Of a stretch of DNA of 35,325 nt, positions 25,512 through 33,991 are shown one piece after another. Source of the DNA: Flavobacteriaceae bacterium (GTDB lineage: Bacteria; Bacteroidota; Bacteroidia; Flavobacteriales; Flavobacteriaceae); assembly GCA_947371275.1 (NCBI GenBank), contig CANBOV010000026.1, forward strand, positions 1 through 35,325. Direction: 5' to 3'. Each line of letters starts with the position of its first letter. The stretch's first letter is position 1. The notes below the pieces were generated by a model, which saw nothing but the letters and a program-made list of their open reading frames with translations, did no database searches and had not been told where the DNA came from. A program made the translations under genes and the position numbers.

Positions 25512-26654
25512 ATGAAGCATTACGATTACATATTTACGGGAACAGGTTTAGCGGCTTTGATGACGGTATATGAAATGATAGTTTCAGGTAAATTTAAAAC
25601 TAAATCAATTCTTCTAATCGACGAAAATTCCAAAAAAACGAATGACAGAACTTGGTGTTATTGGGATGAAAATAGTCTTTACGATAATTTAGTCTCTGCT
25701 AAATGGGATTTTGCTTGGTTCAAGAATAATTCTTTTGATAGACGATTAGAACTAATTCCTTACCAATACAAAATGGTTTGTGGTTTAGATTTTTACAATT
25801 TTGCTTTCGATTTTATTTCAAATCAAAACAACATTCAAGTAATTCAACATAAAGTAACTCGGGTTGAAGATATAGGGAATTGTTGTAGCGTTACTACTGA
25901 AATTGAGAATTTCACTTGCAACCAAATTATCAATTCTATTTTCAATCCTGAAATAGTAAAAAATCAATCCAAATACCCCTTTTTACACCAACATTTTATA
26001 GGTTGGAAAATTAAATGTAAAAAGGCTGTTTTTAATCCTGCCTGCGCTACTTTCATGGATTTCTCTATAGAGCAAAAAGGCAATACTCGCTTTATGTATG
26101 TTTTACCATTTTCTGAAAACGAAGCTTTAATTGAATATACATTGTTCTCTAAAGAATTATTATTACAAGAAGAATATGAAACCGAAATAAAAAAATATAT
26201 TACGAAGACTGGAATTACAGATTTTGAAATAATTGAAAAGGAACAAGGTAATATCCCAATGACTTGTTATCCTTTTTGGAAACACAATTCAAAAAACATT
26301 CTAAATATAGGATCTGCTGGAGGCTGGACAAAAGCTAGCACTGGTTATACCTTTAAAAACACTGTCAATAAATCAAAAGCCTTGGTGCAATTTATGGCAA
26401 AGGAAAATGATTTCAGAAAATTTCACAAACTCAATAAATTTTGGTTTTATGATTTATTGCTTTTGGATATTTTGGACAATAAAAATGAAATAGGGTCAAC
26501 TATCTTTTCAGCTTTGTTTAAAAAAGGGGACTCTGCTTTGATATTCAAATTTTTAGATGAAGAAACTACTTTTTGGGAAGATTTACAAGTAATTTGGAAA
26601 TGCCCAAAAGAACTATTCATTAGAGCGCTTATCAATAGACTTATTAAATTGTAA
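25512..26654 (+). CDS. crtY: Lycopene beta-cyclase, CrtY type
   Basis: An FAD/NAD(P)-dependent membrane-associated cyclase of 380 residues that turns lycopene into beta-carotene, the precursor of flavobacterial yellow zeaxanthin-type pigments. Seen are a dinucleotide-binding start (DYIFTGTGLAALM), the family motif DRTWCYWD at 45-52, FMYVLPFSENEALIEYT in the middle and GSAGGWTKASTGY at 267-279. An upstream in-frame TTG at 25485 lies inside the porin gene and was rejected; the ATG at 25512 fits the family start. No other carotenoid genes (crtE, crtB, crtI, crtZ) are nearby, so it is separated from the usual cluster. It probably shares the porin transcript. Confidence 0.9.
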   Translation: MKHYDYIFTGTGLAALMTVYEMIVSGKFKTKSILLIDENSKKTNDRTWCYWDENSLYDNLVSAKWDFAWFKNNSFDRRLELIPYQYKMVCGLDFYNFAFDFISNQNNIQVIQHKVTRVEDIGNCCSVTTEIENFTCNQIINSIFNPEIVKNQSKYPFLHQHFIGWKIKCKKAVFNPACATFMDFSIEQKGNTRFMYVLPFSENEALIEYTLFSKELLLQEEYETEIKKYITKTGITDFEIIEKEQGNIPMTCYPFWKHNSKNILNIGSAGGWTKASTGYTFKNTVNKSKALVQFMAKENDFRKFHKLNKFWFYDLLLLDILDNKNEIGSTIFSALFKKGDSALIFKFLDEETTFWEDLQVIWKCPKELFIRALINRLIKL

Positions 26655-26717
26655 TTTTTCTATAAAACCATAACAAATCTTTATGACTTGATTAAAACAC
26701 AGATTTAATATTCTGTT

Positions 26718-26725
26718 TATCTTTG
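26718..26725 (+). promoter_or_regulatory. -7 box (TATCTTTG) for the bacilliredoxin gene
   Basis: A perfect TAnnTTTG match about 54 bases upstream of the ATG. Transcription is expected to start near 26732, giving a leader of about 47 bases. Confidence 0.5.
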
Positions 26726-26778
26726 CTACAGATTTTAAATCTAAAAAAATATATCTCTAATAGTAAAAAAATAAAAAT

Positions 26779-27189
26779 ATGTACCCTGAAGAAATGGTAT
26801 TGCCAATGAGAGCCGAATTAACTGCTGCTGGTTTTCAAGATTTATTTAATGCTGAATCAGTAGAAAATGCTTTAAAAGCGACTGGAACCACTCTAGTAGT
26901 TGTAAACTCTGTTTGTGGTTGTGCCGCACGTAATGCTCGTCCTGGAGCAAAAATGAGTTTAGATGGAACTAAAAAACCAGATTATCTAGTTACCGTATTT
27001 GCTGGAGTAGATAAAGAAGCAGTAGACGCAGCTCGTCAACATATGTTTCCGTTTCCACCATCATCACCAAGTATGGCTTTATTCAAAAACGGGGAATTAG
27101 TTCATATGTTAGAACGTCATCATATAGAAGGAAGACCTGCCGAGATGATTGCAGAAAACCTAAAAGATGCTTATAATGAATTTTGCTAA
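26779..27189 (+). CDS. Bacilliredoxin BrxA/BrxB family protein
   Basis: A cytoplasmic 136-residue thioredoxin-fold protein of the YphP/YqiW (DUF1094) family. The active site is C46-G-C48 in [29 protein letters not shown] at the start, [28 protein letters not shown] and a C-terminal cysteine (FC) are all typical. In Bacillus these proteins remove bacillithiol from mixed disulfides; Bacteroidota also make bacillithiol, so the same role is likely. It is monocistronic, flanked by its own promoter and a strong terminator. Confidence 0.94.
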   Translation: MYPEEMVLPMRAELTAAGFQDLFNAESVENALKATGTTLVVVNSVCGCAARNARPGAKMSLDGTKKPDYLVTVFAGVDKEAVDAARQHMFPFPPSSPSMALFKNGELVHMLERHHIEGRPAEMIAENLKDAYNEFC

Positions 27190-27202
27190 TATAAGTCGCA
27201 CA

Positions 27203-27240
27203 TACTAAAAAAGGAACTCAATTGAGTTCCTTTTTTAGTA
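27203..27240. terminator. Perfect palindromic bidirectional terminator
   Basis: A 38-base perfect palindrome; each half contains an A-run, GGAACTCAA and its complement. It has a GC-bearing stem and T-runs on both strands. It sits between the convergent bacilliredoxin and thioredoxin genes. Confidence 0.93.
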
Positions 27241-27246
27241 TTTGTT

Positions 27247-28239
27247 TTAATTCAATAGCTTATCTAATTGTGTAACTAAACTTGGTGATGAAGGTCGACT
27301 TGCATCAGCATCAATTACAATTCCTTTTGGATCAATAAGGATAAATCGAGGAATAGAATTAATATTAAATGCCCTGATAAAATCAGACCCCCAATTTTTA
27401 TCTGCAAATAATTGAATCCCTCCTAATTGTTTATCTGTTACAAAGCTTTTCCATTTATCATGGTTTTTATCTTCATCTACCGATATACTAACAAATTCAA
27501 TATTCTTATTTTTATACTTTTCCTCGATAGTCTTCAAAAAAGGAATTTCTCCTCGACATGGACCACACCATGTTGCCCATACGTCAATATAAACGTACTT
27601 CCCTTTCATACTTTCTAAAGTTGTTTTTCCGCTATTATAATTTTCATAATCAAAATTAGGAGCTAAAATATTATTCATTTTTCGATTAGCCAAAGACTTC
27701 GTATAATACTGCTCTAATTGGGCCATTTTCTCTTCATTTATTTTTTGTTGCAATGCAACAAAAGCAGGATCTAATTTTGCTTTTTGTAAACGAGTCAAAT
27801 CCATTGTTTTCATTTCGTTCGTTTGCTTTTTGAAATCATCTTCCTTAGATTTTAAAAGCAGTTCGAAATTTATTTTACTATCCAACAAAGTGCTTTGCGC
27901 CAAGAAATTGTTTTCTGCCGACCCTTTTCCCGTAAAAATGATACTTTCATCAAACTTTTTAGCATCCATTTTTAATTTCAAATTAAAACCGTTTTTTAAA
28001 AACAATTGAGCATATTCTACACCATCAAACATCTGATAAAATCCTTCTTTCACTGCAAAAGTAGCTTTGAAATTACCCTTGGTATCCGCTTTTATCTCTT
28101 GGATAACACTTTGATTATCTTTGATATAAAGGCTTTCACTATTTTTATTTGCAATCTCAGCCTGAAAAGTTATGCTTTCCTGTGAAACTACCACAGATGC
28201 AAGTAGGAAGGTGAAAATAAAACTGAATACTGTTTTCAT
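27247..28239 (-). CDS. TlpA-like thioredoxin with N-terminal DUF4369-type domain
   Basis: An exported 330-residue protein. A signal peptide ([20 protein letters not shown]) is followed by a beta-rich DUF4369-like domain (residues about 22-105) and a lysine-rich helical linker (about 110-190). The C-terminal TlpA/ResA-type thioredoxin domain has the active site WCGPC (W224, C225, C228) in [18 protein letters not shown] and the cis-proline segment [12 protein letters not shown]. Such proteins act as periplasmic thiol-disulfide reductases. No lipobox cysteine is visible. It is transcribed alone, divergent from aspS, with a TATATTTG box on the minus strand. Confidence 0.92.
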   Translation of the reverse strand: MKTVFSFIFTFLLASVVVSQESITFQAEIANKNSESLYIKDNQSVIQEIKADTKGNFKATFAVKEGFYQMFDGVEYAQLFLKNGFNLKLKMDAKKFDESIIFTGKGSAENNFLAQSTLLDSKINFELLLKSKEDDFKKQTNEMKTMDLTRLQKAKLDPAFVALQQKINEEKMAQLEQYYTKSLANRKMNNILAPNFDYENYNSGKTTLESMKGKYVYIDVWATWCGPCRGEIPFLKTIEEKYKNKNIEFVSISVDEDKNHDKWKSFVTDKQLGGIQLFADKNWGSDFIRAFNINSIPRFILIDPKGIVIDADASRPSSPSLVTQLDKLLN

Positions 28240-28268
28240 ATCTGACTGTTTAAATTTAATTGTAAAAT

Positions 28269-28276
28269 CAAATATA
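28269..28276 (-). promoter_or_regulatory. -7 box (TATATTTG) for the TlpA-like gene
   Basis: A perfect TAnnTTTG match on the minus strand, about 30 bases before the start codon. Confidence 0.55.
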
Positions 28277-28350
28277 GTTTTTTCTTTAGAATTATTTCTA
28301 AATAATAAAAACTTGATTTTACGTTTCTCACTTTATTGGTATTTGTTTTT

Positions 28351-28358
28351 TACTTTTG
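28351..28358 (+). promoter_or_regulatory. -7 box (TACTTTTG) for aspS
   Basis: A perfect TAnnTTTG match 17 bases before the aspS ATG. Transcription is expected to start near 28365, so the leader would be about 11 bases. This excludes the long in-frame extension upstream. Confidence 0.55.
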
Positions 28359-28375
28359 CCAAAATTTTATTCCAA

Positions 28376-30127
28376 ATGTATAGAAGTCATAATTGTGGAG
28401 AATTAAATGCCTCCCACATCAATCAAGAAGTCACACTAGCCGGATGGGTTCAAAAATCAAGAGATAAAGGATTTATGAATTGGGTTGATTTACGCGATCG
28501 TTATGGAATTACACAACTAATTTTTGACGAAAGCCGAAGTGAAAAAAGTGTTTTTGAAGCTGCTAAAACTCTTGGCCGTGAATTCGTTATCCAAGTTAAG
28601 GGAACCGTAATAGAACGTGAAGCCAAAAATAAAAATATTCCAACCGGAGAAATCGAAATTCTGGTTTCCAGCTTAAATGTATTGAATGCCGCATTAACCC
28701 CCCCTTTCACTATCGAAGATGAAACAGACGGTGGAGAAGATATTCGGATGAAATACCGTTACTTAGACATCCGTAGAAATCCAGTTAAGAATTCATTGCT
28801 TTTCCGTCACAAAGTAGCTCAAGCTGTTAGAAATTACTTGTCAGCTTTAGATTTTTGCGAGGTTGAAACCCCCTATTTAATTAAATCAACTCCAGAAGGT
28901 GCTCGTGATTTTGTTGTGCCTAGCCGCATGAATGAAGGTCAGTTTTATGCGCTGCCACAATCCCCTCAAACCTTTAAACAATTATTAATGGTTGGTGGAA
29001 TGGATAAGTATTTTCAAATTGTAAAATGTTTCCGTGATGAAGATTTACGTGCTGACAGACAACCTGAGTTTACTCAAATTGATTGCGAAATGGCATTTGT
29101 GGAGCAAGAAGATATTTTAAATGTTTTTGAAGGGTTAACTAGACATTTATTGAAAGAAATCAAAGGCATTGATGTTGATAAATTTCCAAGAATGACATAC
29201 GATCATGCTATGAAAACCTATGGTAATGATAAACCAGATATCCGTTTCGGTATGGAGTTTGGCGAACTAAATGCCGTTGCAAAAAACAAAGAATTTGGTG
29301 TTTTTAACTCCGCTGAATTAGTAGTTGCAATTGCGGCTCCTGGTTGTGCTTCCTATACCCGTAAAGAAATTGATGCGTTGATTGAATGGGTAAAACGTCC
29401 ACAAATTGGAGCATCAGGAATGGTATATGTTAAATGCGAAGAAGACGGAACCTACAAGTCATCAGTAGATAAATTCTATGATCAAGAAGATTTAGCCCAT
29501 TGGGCAAAAGCTACTGGAGCGAAAACCGGCGATATGATTTTTGTGCTTTCTGGGCCAACACATAAAACTAGAACCCAACTATCTGCCTTAAGAATGGAGT
29601 TAGCTTCAAGATTAGGATTGAGAAATCCGGCAGAATTTGCGCCATTATGGGTTGTTGATTTCCCGCTACTTGAACTTGATGAAGAAAGTGGAAGATGGCA
29701 CGCTATGCACCATCCTTTTACTTCTCCAAAACCAGAAGATATGGAATTATTAGCTACTGACCCGGGCAAAGTGCGAGCCAATGCTTATGACATGGTTTTA
29801 AATGGTAACGAAATTGGTGGTGGTTCTATTCGTATTCACGATAAAGCTACCCAACAATTAATGTTTAAATATTTAGGCTTCACCGAAGAAGAAGCCCGTA
29901 ACCAATTTGGATTCCTTATGGATGCATTCCAATTTGGTGCTCCACCGCATGGTGGTTTGGCTTTTGGACTAGACAGATTAGTGGCTATTTTAGGCGGTCA
30001 AGAGACAATTCGTGACTTTATTGCGTTCCCAAAAAATAATTCAGGACGAGATGTAATGATCGACGCTCCATCTATCATTGACAACACACAATTACAAGAA
30101 TTACACATAAAATTGAATTTAAGCTAA
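28376..30127 (+). CDS. aspS: Aspartyl-tRNA synthetase
   Basis: A class II aminoacyl-tRNA synthetase of 583 residues that charges tRNA-Asp. The N-terminal OB-fold anticodon domain ([23 protein letters not shown]) is followed by the catalytic core. Motif 2 is [20 protein letters not shown] near 219, and motif 3 is [15 protein letters not shown] near 521. The bacterial GAD insertion lies between about 290 and 410. The frame stays open upstream to 28172, but that stretch overlaps the divergent gene, contains its promoter and has no family similarity; the ATG at 28376 gives the standard N-terminus [10 protein letters not shown]. It is monocistronic. Confidence 0.97.
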   Translation: MYRSHNCGELNASHINQEVTLAGWVQKSRDKGFMNWVDLRDRYGITQLIFDESRSEKSVFEAAKTLGREFVIQVKGTVIEREAKNKNIPTGEIEILVSSLNVLNAALTPPFTIEDETDGGEDIRMKYRYLDIRRNPVKNSLLFRHKVAQAVRNYLSALDFCEVETPYLIKSTPEGARDFVVPSRMNEGQFYALPQSPQTFKQLLMVGGMDKYFQIVKCFRDEDLRADRQPEFTQIDCEMAFVEQEDILNVFEGLTRHLLKEIKGIDVDKFPRMTYDHAMKTYGNDKPDIRFGMEFGELNAVAKNKEFGVFNSAELVVAIAAPGCASYTRKEIDALIEWVKRPQIGASGMVYVKCEEDGTYKSSVDKFYDQEDLAHWAKATGAKTGDMIFVLSGPTHKTRTQLSALRMELASRLGLRNPAEFAPLWVVDFPLLELDEESGRWHAMHHPFTSPKPEDMELLATDPGKVRANAYDMVLNGNEIGGGSIRIHDKATQQLMFKYLGFTEEEARNQFGFLMDAFQFGAPPHGGLAFGLDRLVAILGGQETIRDFIAFPKNNSGRDVMIDAPSIIDNTQLQELHIKLNLS

Positions 30128-30154
30128 ATACTGTCAAATTCACATAAAATTAAG

Positions 30155-30192
30155 AAGCAATTGTTAGAATTTATAAAAACAATTGCTTTTTT
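30155..30192 (+). terminator. Terminator of aspS
   Basis: An 11-base perfect inverted repeat AAGCAATTGTT/AACAATTGCTT (30155-30165 and 30178-30188) with a 12-base loop, followed by a run of T to 30192. Confidence 0.88.
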
Positions 30193-30289
30193 ATTGAATA
30201 TATTAAATTATCTCAACTATTTCTTTGTCAAGTTTTTATACTTTTTAGTGTATTTGTAATTTTTTTGTAATTTTTTAACAGTGAAATGC

Positions 30290-30318
30290 TTGTTATGTCA
30301 CAATAAAAATTATCTTTG
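30290..30318 (+). promoter_or_regulatory. Promoter of the cold-shock gene
   Basis: TTG at 30290-30292, 18-base spacer, TATCTTTG at 30311-30318. Both elements and the spacing fit. Transcription should begin near 30325, leaving a leader of about 24 bases, much shorter than the long leaders of Escherichia coli cspA-type genes. Upstream, TTTGTAA occurs twice, 11 bases apart (30253 and 30264). Confidence 0.7.
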
Positions 30319-30348
30319 GACATTATTAATAATTTTTATTTCAACACA

Positions 30349-30549
30349 ATGCGCACAGGTACAGTAAAATTTTTCAATGAGTCAAAAGGTTACGGTTTCA
30401 TCACAGATGACGAAACTGGAAAAGACATTTTCGTACATGCTACTGGAGTTAAAGCTGAAACTTTAAACGAAGGAGACAAAGTATCATACGAAGAAGAAGA
30501 AGGAAGAAAAGGTAAAGTAGCCGCTCAAGTAGTAGCTATCGAAGACTAA
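30349..30549 (+). CDS. Cold-shock domain protein (CspA family)
   Basis: A 66-residue single-stranded nucleic-acid-binding protein. It has the full cold-shock domain: TGTVKFFNESKGYGFITDD with RNP1 at KGYGFI (13-18), RNP2 DIFVHAT, and the closing GKVAAQVVAIED. Members act as RNA chaperones or general single-strand binders. A longer frame from TTG at 30316 overlaps the -7 box and was rejected; the ATG at 30349 gives the standard length. It is monocistronic, with its own promoter and terminator. Confidence 0.95.
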   Translation: MRTGTVKFFNESKGYGFITDDETGKDIFVHATGVKAETLNEGDKVSYEEEEGRKGKVAAQVVAIED

Positions 30550-30580
30550 TATATATTATTTTTTGATTACCTAGATTTAC

Positions 30581-30611
30581 AAAACGCTCCGAAAAACGGG
30601 GCGTTTTTTTT
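30581..30611 (+). terminator. Terminator of the cold-shock gene
   Basis: Stem arms at 30581-30591 and 30597-30607 (one G-U pair), a 5-base A loop and eight T residues ending at 30611: a textbook intrinsic terminator. Confidence 0.93.
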
Positions 30612-30690
30612 ATACTTTATCTACGTTATTTAAACTGAATTTAAATAAGTGCTTTTATTGAGATAAATAACAAACGTTTAGCTTTTGACT

Positions 30691-30721
30691 TTTGCTTATT
30701 AAATAATGCGATGTATATTTG
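30691..30721 (+). promoter_or_regulatory. Promoter of the nuo operon
   Basis: TTTG at 30691-30694, a 19-base spacer and TATATTTG at 30714-30721 match both Bacteroidota elements. Transcription start is expected near 30728, about 27 bases before nuoA. Confidence 0.75.
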
Positions 30722-30754
30722 TAACTATTTTAAATACTTCAAAATTTAAGCTTT

Positions 30755-31120
30755 ATGCAATCCAATCAATTAGATTATTTACCAATCCTAATGCAGGGTG
30801 GTTTAGCGGTCGGATTTGTGGTTTTAACCATTATTGGCTCTAGCTTTTTAGGTCCAAAAAGACATTCTAAAAACAAAGACATTAACTTCGAATGCGGTAT
30901 TGAATCAGTAGGTAATGCTAGAATTCCATTTTCTGTAAAATATTTCTTGGTAGCCATCTTATTTGTCCTCTTTGATGTTGAGGTAATCTTTCTTTATCCT
31001 TGGGCTATTAATTTTAAAGCGCTAGGTATAGAAGGCATGATAAAGATGGTTATTTTTATGTTGTTACTTTTAGTAGGCTTCTTCTATATTATTAAGAAGA
31101 AAGCTTTAGAGTGGGAATAA
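30755..31120 (+). CDS. nuoA: NADH-quinone oxidoreductase subunit A
   Basis: A 121-residue inner-membrane subunit of respiratory complex I. It has three membrane helices (about 10-30, 66-86, 95-115). The conserved loop NFECGIESVGNARIPFSVKYF and the motif FDVEVIFLYPWA with acidic residues near the quinone site are both present. First gene of the nuo operon, 12 bases before nuoB. Confidence 0.96.
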   Translation: MQSNQLDYLPILMQGGLAVGFVVLTIIGSSFLGPKRHSKNKDINFECGIESVGNARIPFSVKYFLVAILFVLFDVEVIFLYPWAINFKALGIEGMIKMVIFMLLLLVGFFYIIKKKALEWE

Positions 31121-31132
31121 AAATCAATTGCT

Positions 31133-31678
31133 ATGAGTACTACAAAAACAAATATGGTAGCTCCGCCAGAAGGAGTAGTTGGTGAAGGATACTTTGCTAC
31201 AAAACTAAACGATGTTGTTGGATTAGCACGTGCTAACTCTCTTTGGCCCTTACCGTTCGCAACTTCTTGTTGTGGAATCGAATTTATGGCAACCATGGCA
31301 TCACATTATGACTTAGCTCGCTTTGGATCAGAAAGAGTAAGCTTTTCTCCCCGTCAAGCCGATATGTTAATGGTTATGGGCACAATTTCTAAAAAAATGG
31401 CTCCTATTTTACGCCAAGTGTACGAACAAATGTCAGAACCTAGATGGGTTATTGCTGTAGGAGCTTGTGCTTCCTCTGGTGGTGTTTTTGACACCTATTC
31501 TGTGCTTCAAGGAATTGACAAAGTAATACCTGTTGACGTTTATGTCCCAGGTTGCCCACCTAGACCCGAACAAATTGTTCAAGGTGTAATGCAATTACAA
31601 GAATTGGTGAAAAATGAATCTGTAAGAAGAAGAAACTCACCGGAATATAAAGAATTATTAGCTTCTTATAACCTATAA
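31133..31678 (+). CDS. nuoB: NADH-quinone oxidoreductase subunit B
   Basis: A 181-residue peripheral subunit that carries the N2 [4Fe-4S] cluster, the last electron carrier before quinone. The four cluster cysteines are visible: C46 and C47 in FATSCCGIE, one in VGACASSGG and one in VPGCPPRPE. Length is normal. One base separates its stop from nuoC. Confidence 0.97.
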   Translation: MSTTKTNMVAPPEGVVGEGYFATKLNDVVGLARANSLWPLPFATSCCGIEFMATMASHYDLARFGSERVSFSPRQADMLMVMGTISKKMAPILRQVYEQMSEPRWVIAVGACASSGGVFDTYSVLQGIDKVIPVDVYVPGCPPRPEQIVQGVMQLQELVKNESVRRRNSPEYKELLASYNL

Positions 31679-31679
31679 T

Positions 31680-32198
31680 ATGGCTTTAGAAACGGCTTTT
31701 ATACAAGAAAAATTAGCTCAAAATTTTGGCAACAATGTCTTGAATTTTGAAATGAAAAGGGATGTTTTTACTTTCGAAGCGACATCAGAAACAGTTCACG
31801 AAGTCATTCGCTTTTTGAAAGAACAAGAAGATTTGAACTTTCACTTTTTGACCGACTTAACGGGAATTCATTTTCCGGACAATGACCAATCACATCAATT
31901 CGCGGTAGTTTATCAATTGCATAATTGGATTGAAAATGTTCGCATCCGCGTTAAAACTTTTATGCCTGATCCGGCAGAAGTGGATACTATCACCGATTTA
32001 TTTTTATGCGCTAATTGGATGGAACGTGAGGCATGGGATTTCTTTGGAATCAACTTCAAAGGACATCCGCAATTGAAACGCATTCTAAATATGGACGAGA
32101 TGGTTTCGCATCCAATGCGTAAAGAATTTCCAATGGAAGACAGTGGCAGAACAGATAAAGACGACCGCTTCTTCGGAAGAACACCAGTTAATAATTAA
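31680..32198 (+). CDS. nuoC: NADH-quinone oxidoreductase subunit C
   Basis: A 172-residue subunit of the hydrophilic arm (30-kDa family). The signature ANWMEREAWDFFGINFKGHPQLKRIL is present near residues 115-140, followed by HPMRKEFP. It is a separate gene, not fused to nuoD as in enterobacteria. nuoD begins 17 bases after the stop. Confidence 0.96.
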   Translation: MALETAFIQEKLAQNFGNNVLNFEMKRDVFTFEATSETVHEVIRFLKEQEDLNFHFLTDLTGIHFPDNDQSHQFAVVYQLHNWIENVRIRVKTFMPDPAEVDTITDLFLCANWMEREAWDFFGINFKGHPQLKRILNMDEMVSHPMRKEFPMEDSGRTDKDDRFFGRTPVNN

Positions 32199-32215
32199 AT
32201 AATTCAACATTATAA

Positions 32216-33451
32216 ATGTCAGATTTATTATTACCACCAGAGCATCGTTATGCTAAAATAATAGAGCAAAGCCGAAATGAAGACGGTAGTGAATATTCCA
32301 TCTTAAACCTTGGCCCTACGCATCCGGCAACTCACGGAATTTTTCAGAACATTTTACTGATGGACGGAGAACGCATTATCGATGCAGAACCTACTGTTGG
32401 ATATATTCACCGTGCTTTTGAAAAAATTGCAGAAAACCGCCCTTTTTACCAAATTAATGTATTGACTGACCGAATGAACTACTGTTCATCTCCTATAAAC
32501 AATATGGCATGGTGGATGACTGTGGAGAAACTATTAAATATTGAAGTTCCTAAAAGAGCTCAATATCTACGAGTTATCGTGATGGAGTTGGCTCGTATTA
32601 CAGATCATTTAATTTGTAATTCTATATTAGGAGTAGATACAGGAGCGTATACTGGCTTCTTATATGTTTTCCAATTTAGAGAAAAAGTATACGAGATTTA
32701 TGAAGAAATTTGTGGCGCTCGTTTAACAACCAACATGGGAAGAATTGGTGGATTCGAAAGAGAATGGTCGGAGGAAGCGTTTAAGAAATTAAATACTTTT
32801 TTAGAAGACTTCCCTGTCGCATGGAAAGAATTTGAGAACCTATTCGAAAGAAATAGAATTTTTATTGACCGTACAGTTAATGTAGGGCCAATAACAGCAG
32901 AAAAAGCAATGCAATATGGACTAACCGGTCCGAATTTACGTGCTGCCGGAATTGATTATGATGTTAGAAAAGCCGCTCCTTATTCCTCTTATGAAGACTT
33001 TGAATTTGATGTTCCTGTTGGAAAATCGGGGGATACTTATGATCGTTTTTGTGTTCGTAATGGCGAAGTATGGGAAAGTTTAAGCATCATCAAACAAGCT
33101 TTAGCTAAATTACCGGAAGGACCTATACATGCCGATGTACCGGATTATTACTTACCTCCAAAAGAAGATGTTTACCATAATATGGAAAGTTTAATCTATC
33201 ACTTTAAGATTGTGATGGGTGAAGTTCCCGTTCCTGTAGACGAAATTTATCATGCTGTGGAAGGCGGAAACGGAGAGTTAGGATTTTATTTAACTACGGA
33301 CGGAAGTCGAACTCCCTATAGATTAAAACTCAGAAGACCTTGTTTTATTTATTACCAAGCCTATACTGAAATGATTAAAGGCGGAATGTTATCCGATGCT
33401 ATTGTTATATTATCAAGTTTAAATGTAATTGCAGGCGAATTAGACGCTTAA
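32216..33451 (+). CDS. nuoD: NADH-quinone oxidoreductase subunit D
   Basis: A 411-residue subunit of the 49-kDa family, forming the quinone pocket with NuoB. Visible conserved stretches are LNLGPTHPATHGIFQ near the N-terminus, VGYIHRAFEKI, LTDRMNYCSSP, MELARITDHLI and the C-terminal end SLNVIAGELDA. The His of the HPATHG loop, which binds the quinone head group, is present. nuoE begins 5 bases after the stop. Confidence 0.97.
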   Translation: MSDLLLPPEHRYAKIIEQSRNEDGSEYSILNLGPTHPATHGIFQNILLMDGERIIDAEPTVGYIHRAFEKIAENRPFYQINVLTDRMNYCSSPINNMAWWMTVEKLLNIEVPKRAQYLRVIVMELARITDHLICNSILGVDTGAYTGFLYVFQFREKVYEIYEEICGARLTTNMGRIGGFEREWSEEAFKKLNTFLEDFPVAWKEFENLFERNRIFIDRTVNVGPITAEKAMQYGLTGPNLRAAGIDYDVRKAAPYSSYEDFEFDVPVGKSGDTYDRFCVRNGEVWESLSIIKQALAKLPEGPIHADVPDYYLPPKEDVYHNMESLIYHFKIVMGEVPVPVDEIYHAVEGGNGELGFYLTTDGSRTPYRLKLRRPCFIYYQAYTEMIKGGMLSDAIVILSSLNVIAGELDA

Positions 33452-33456
33452 TAATT

Positions 33457-33987
33457 ATGGAGAGATCACACATCAAACAAGAGATAAACATCACTGATTC
33501 ATTGATGACTCGTATCAATGAATTAATCAGTCATTATCCTGCCGATAAAAAGAAATCGGCTTTACTACCGGTCTTACACGAAGTTCAGGATGCACATGAC
33601 AACTGGTTAAGTGTTGAATTACAAGATAAAGTGGCCGAAATTCTAGAAATTTTACCTATAGAAGTATACGAAGTGGTGACCTTCTACACCATGTTTAACC
33701 AAAGACCAATTGGTAAATACATGTTTGAATTCTGTCAAACATCACCATGTTGTCAAAATGGCGTAGAAGATTTAATGGATTACACTTGTTCTAAATTGGG
33801 CGTAAAAGTGGGTGAGCCTACTACTGACGGACAATTTGAAGTTCGTGGTGTAGAGTGTTTAGGAGCTTGTGGCTACGCACCCATGATGCAACTTGGGGAT
33901 TTTTACCAAGAGCATTTGACCAAAGAAAAAATCGATCAGTTAATTACGGATTGCAAAGACGGAAAAATCACTTTACACGATAAATAA
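33457..33987 (+). CDS. nuoE: NADH-quinone oxidoreductase subunit E
   Basis: A 176-residue thioredoxin-like [2Fe-2S] subunit (24-kDa family) of the NADH-oxidising module. Cluster ligands are C93 and C98 in CQTSPC and C134 and C138 in CLGACG; YEVVTFYTMF is the family signature. An additional cysteine follows C98 directly. nuoF starts 4 bases after the stop. Confidence 0.96.
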   Translation: MERSHIKQEINITDSLMTRINELISHYPADKKKSALLPVLHEVQDAHDNWLSVELQDKVAEILEILPIEVYEVVTFYTMFNQRPIGKYMFEFCQTSPCCQNGVEDLMDYTCSKLGVKVGEPTTDGQFEVRGVECLGACGYAPMMQLGDFYQEHLTKEKIDQLITDCKDGKITLHDK

Positions 33988-33991
33988 TATC

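Noticed and set aside
28172..28375. Open frame extending aspS upstream by 68 codons
   Set aside because: It overlaps the divergent thioredoxin gene, contains both promoters and shows no family similarity; the ATG at 28376 gives the standard N-terminus.
29482..29781. Minus-strand serine-rich open frame opposite aspS
   Set aside because: Antisense to the conserved catalytic core; serine richness reflects complementary codons, not a real protein.
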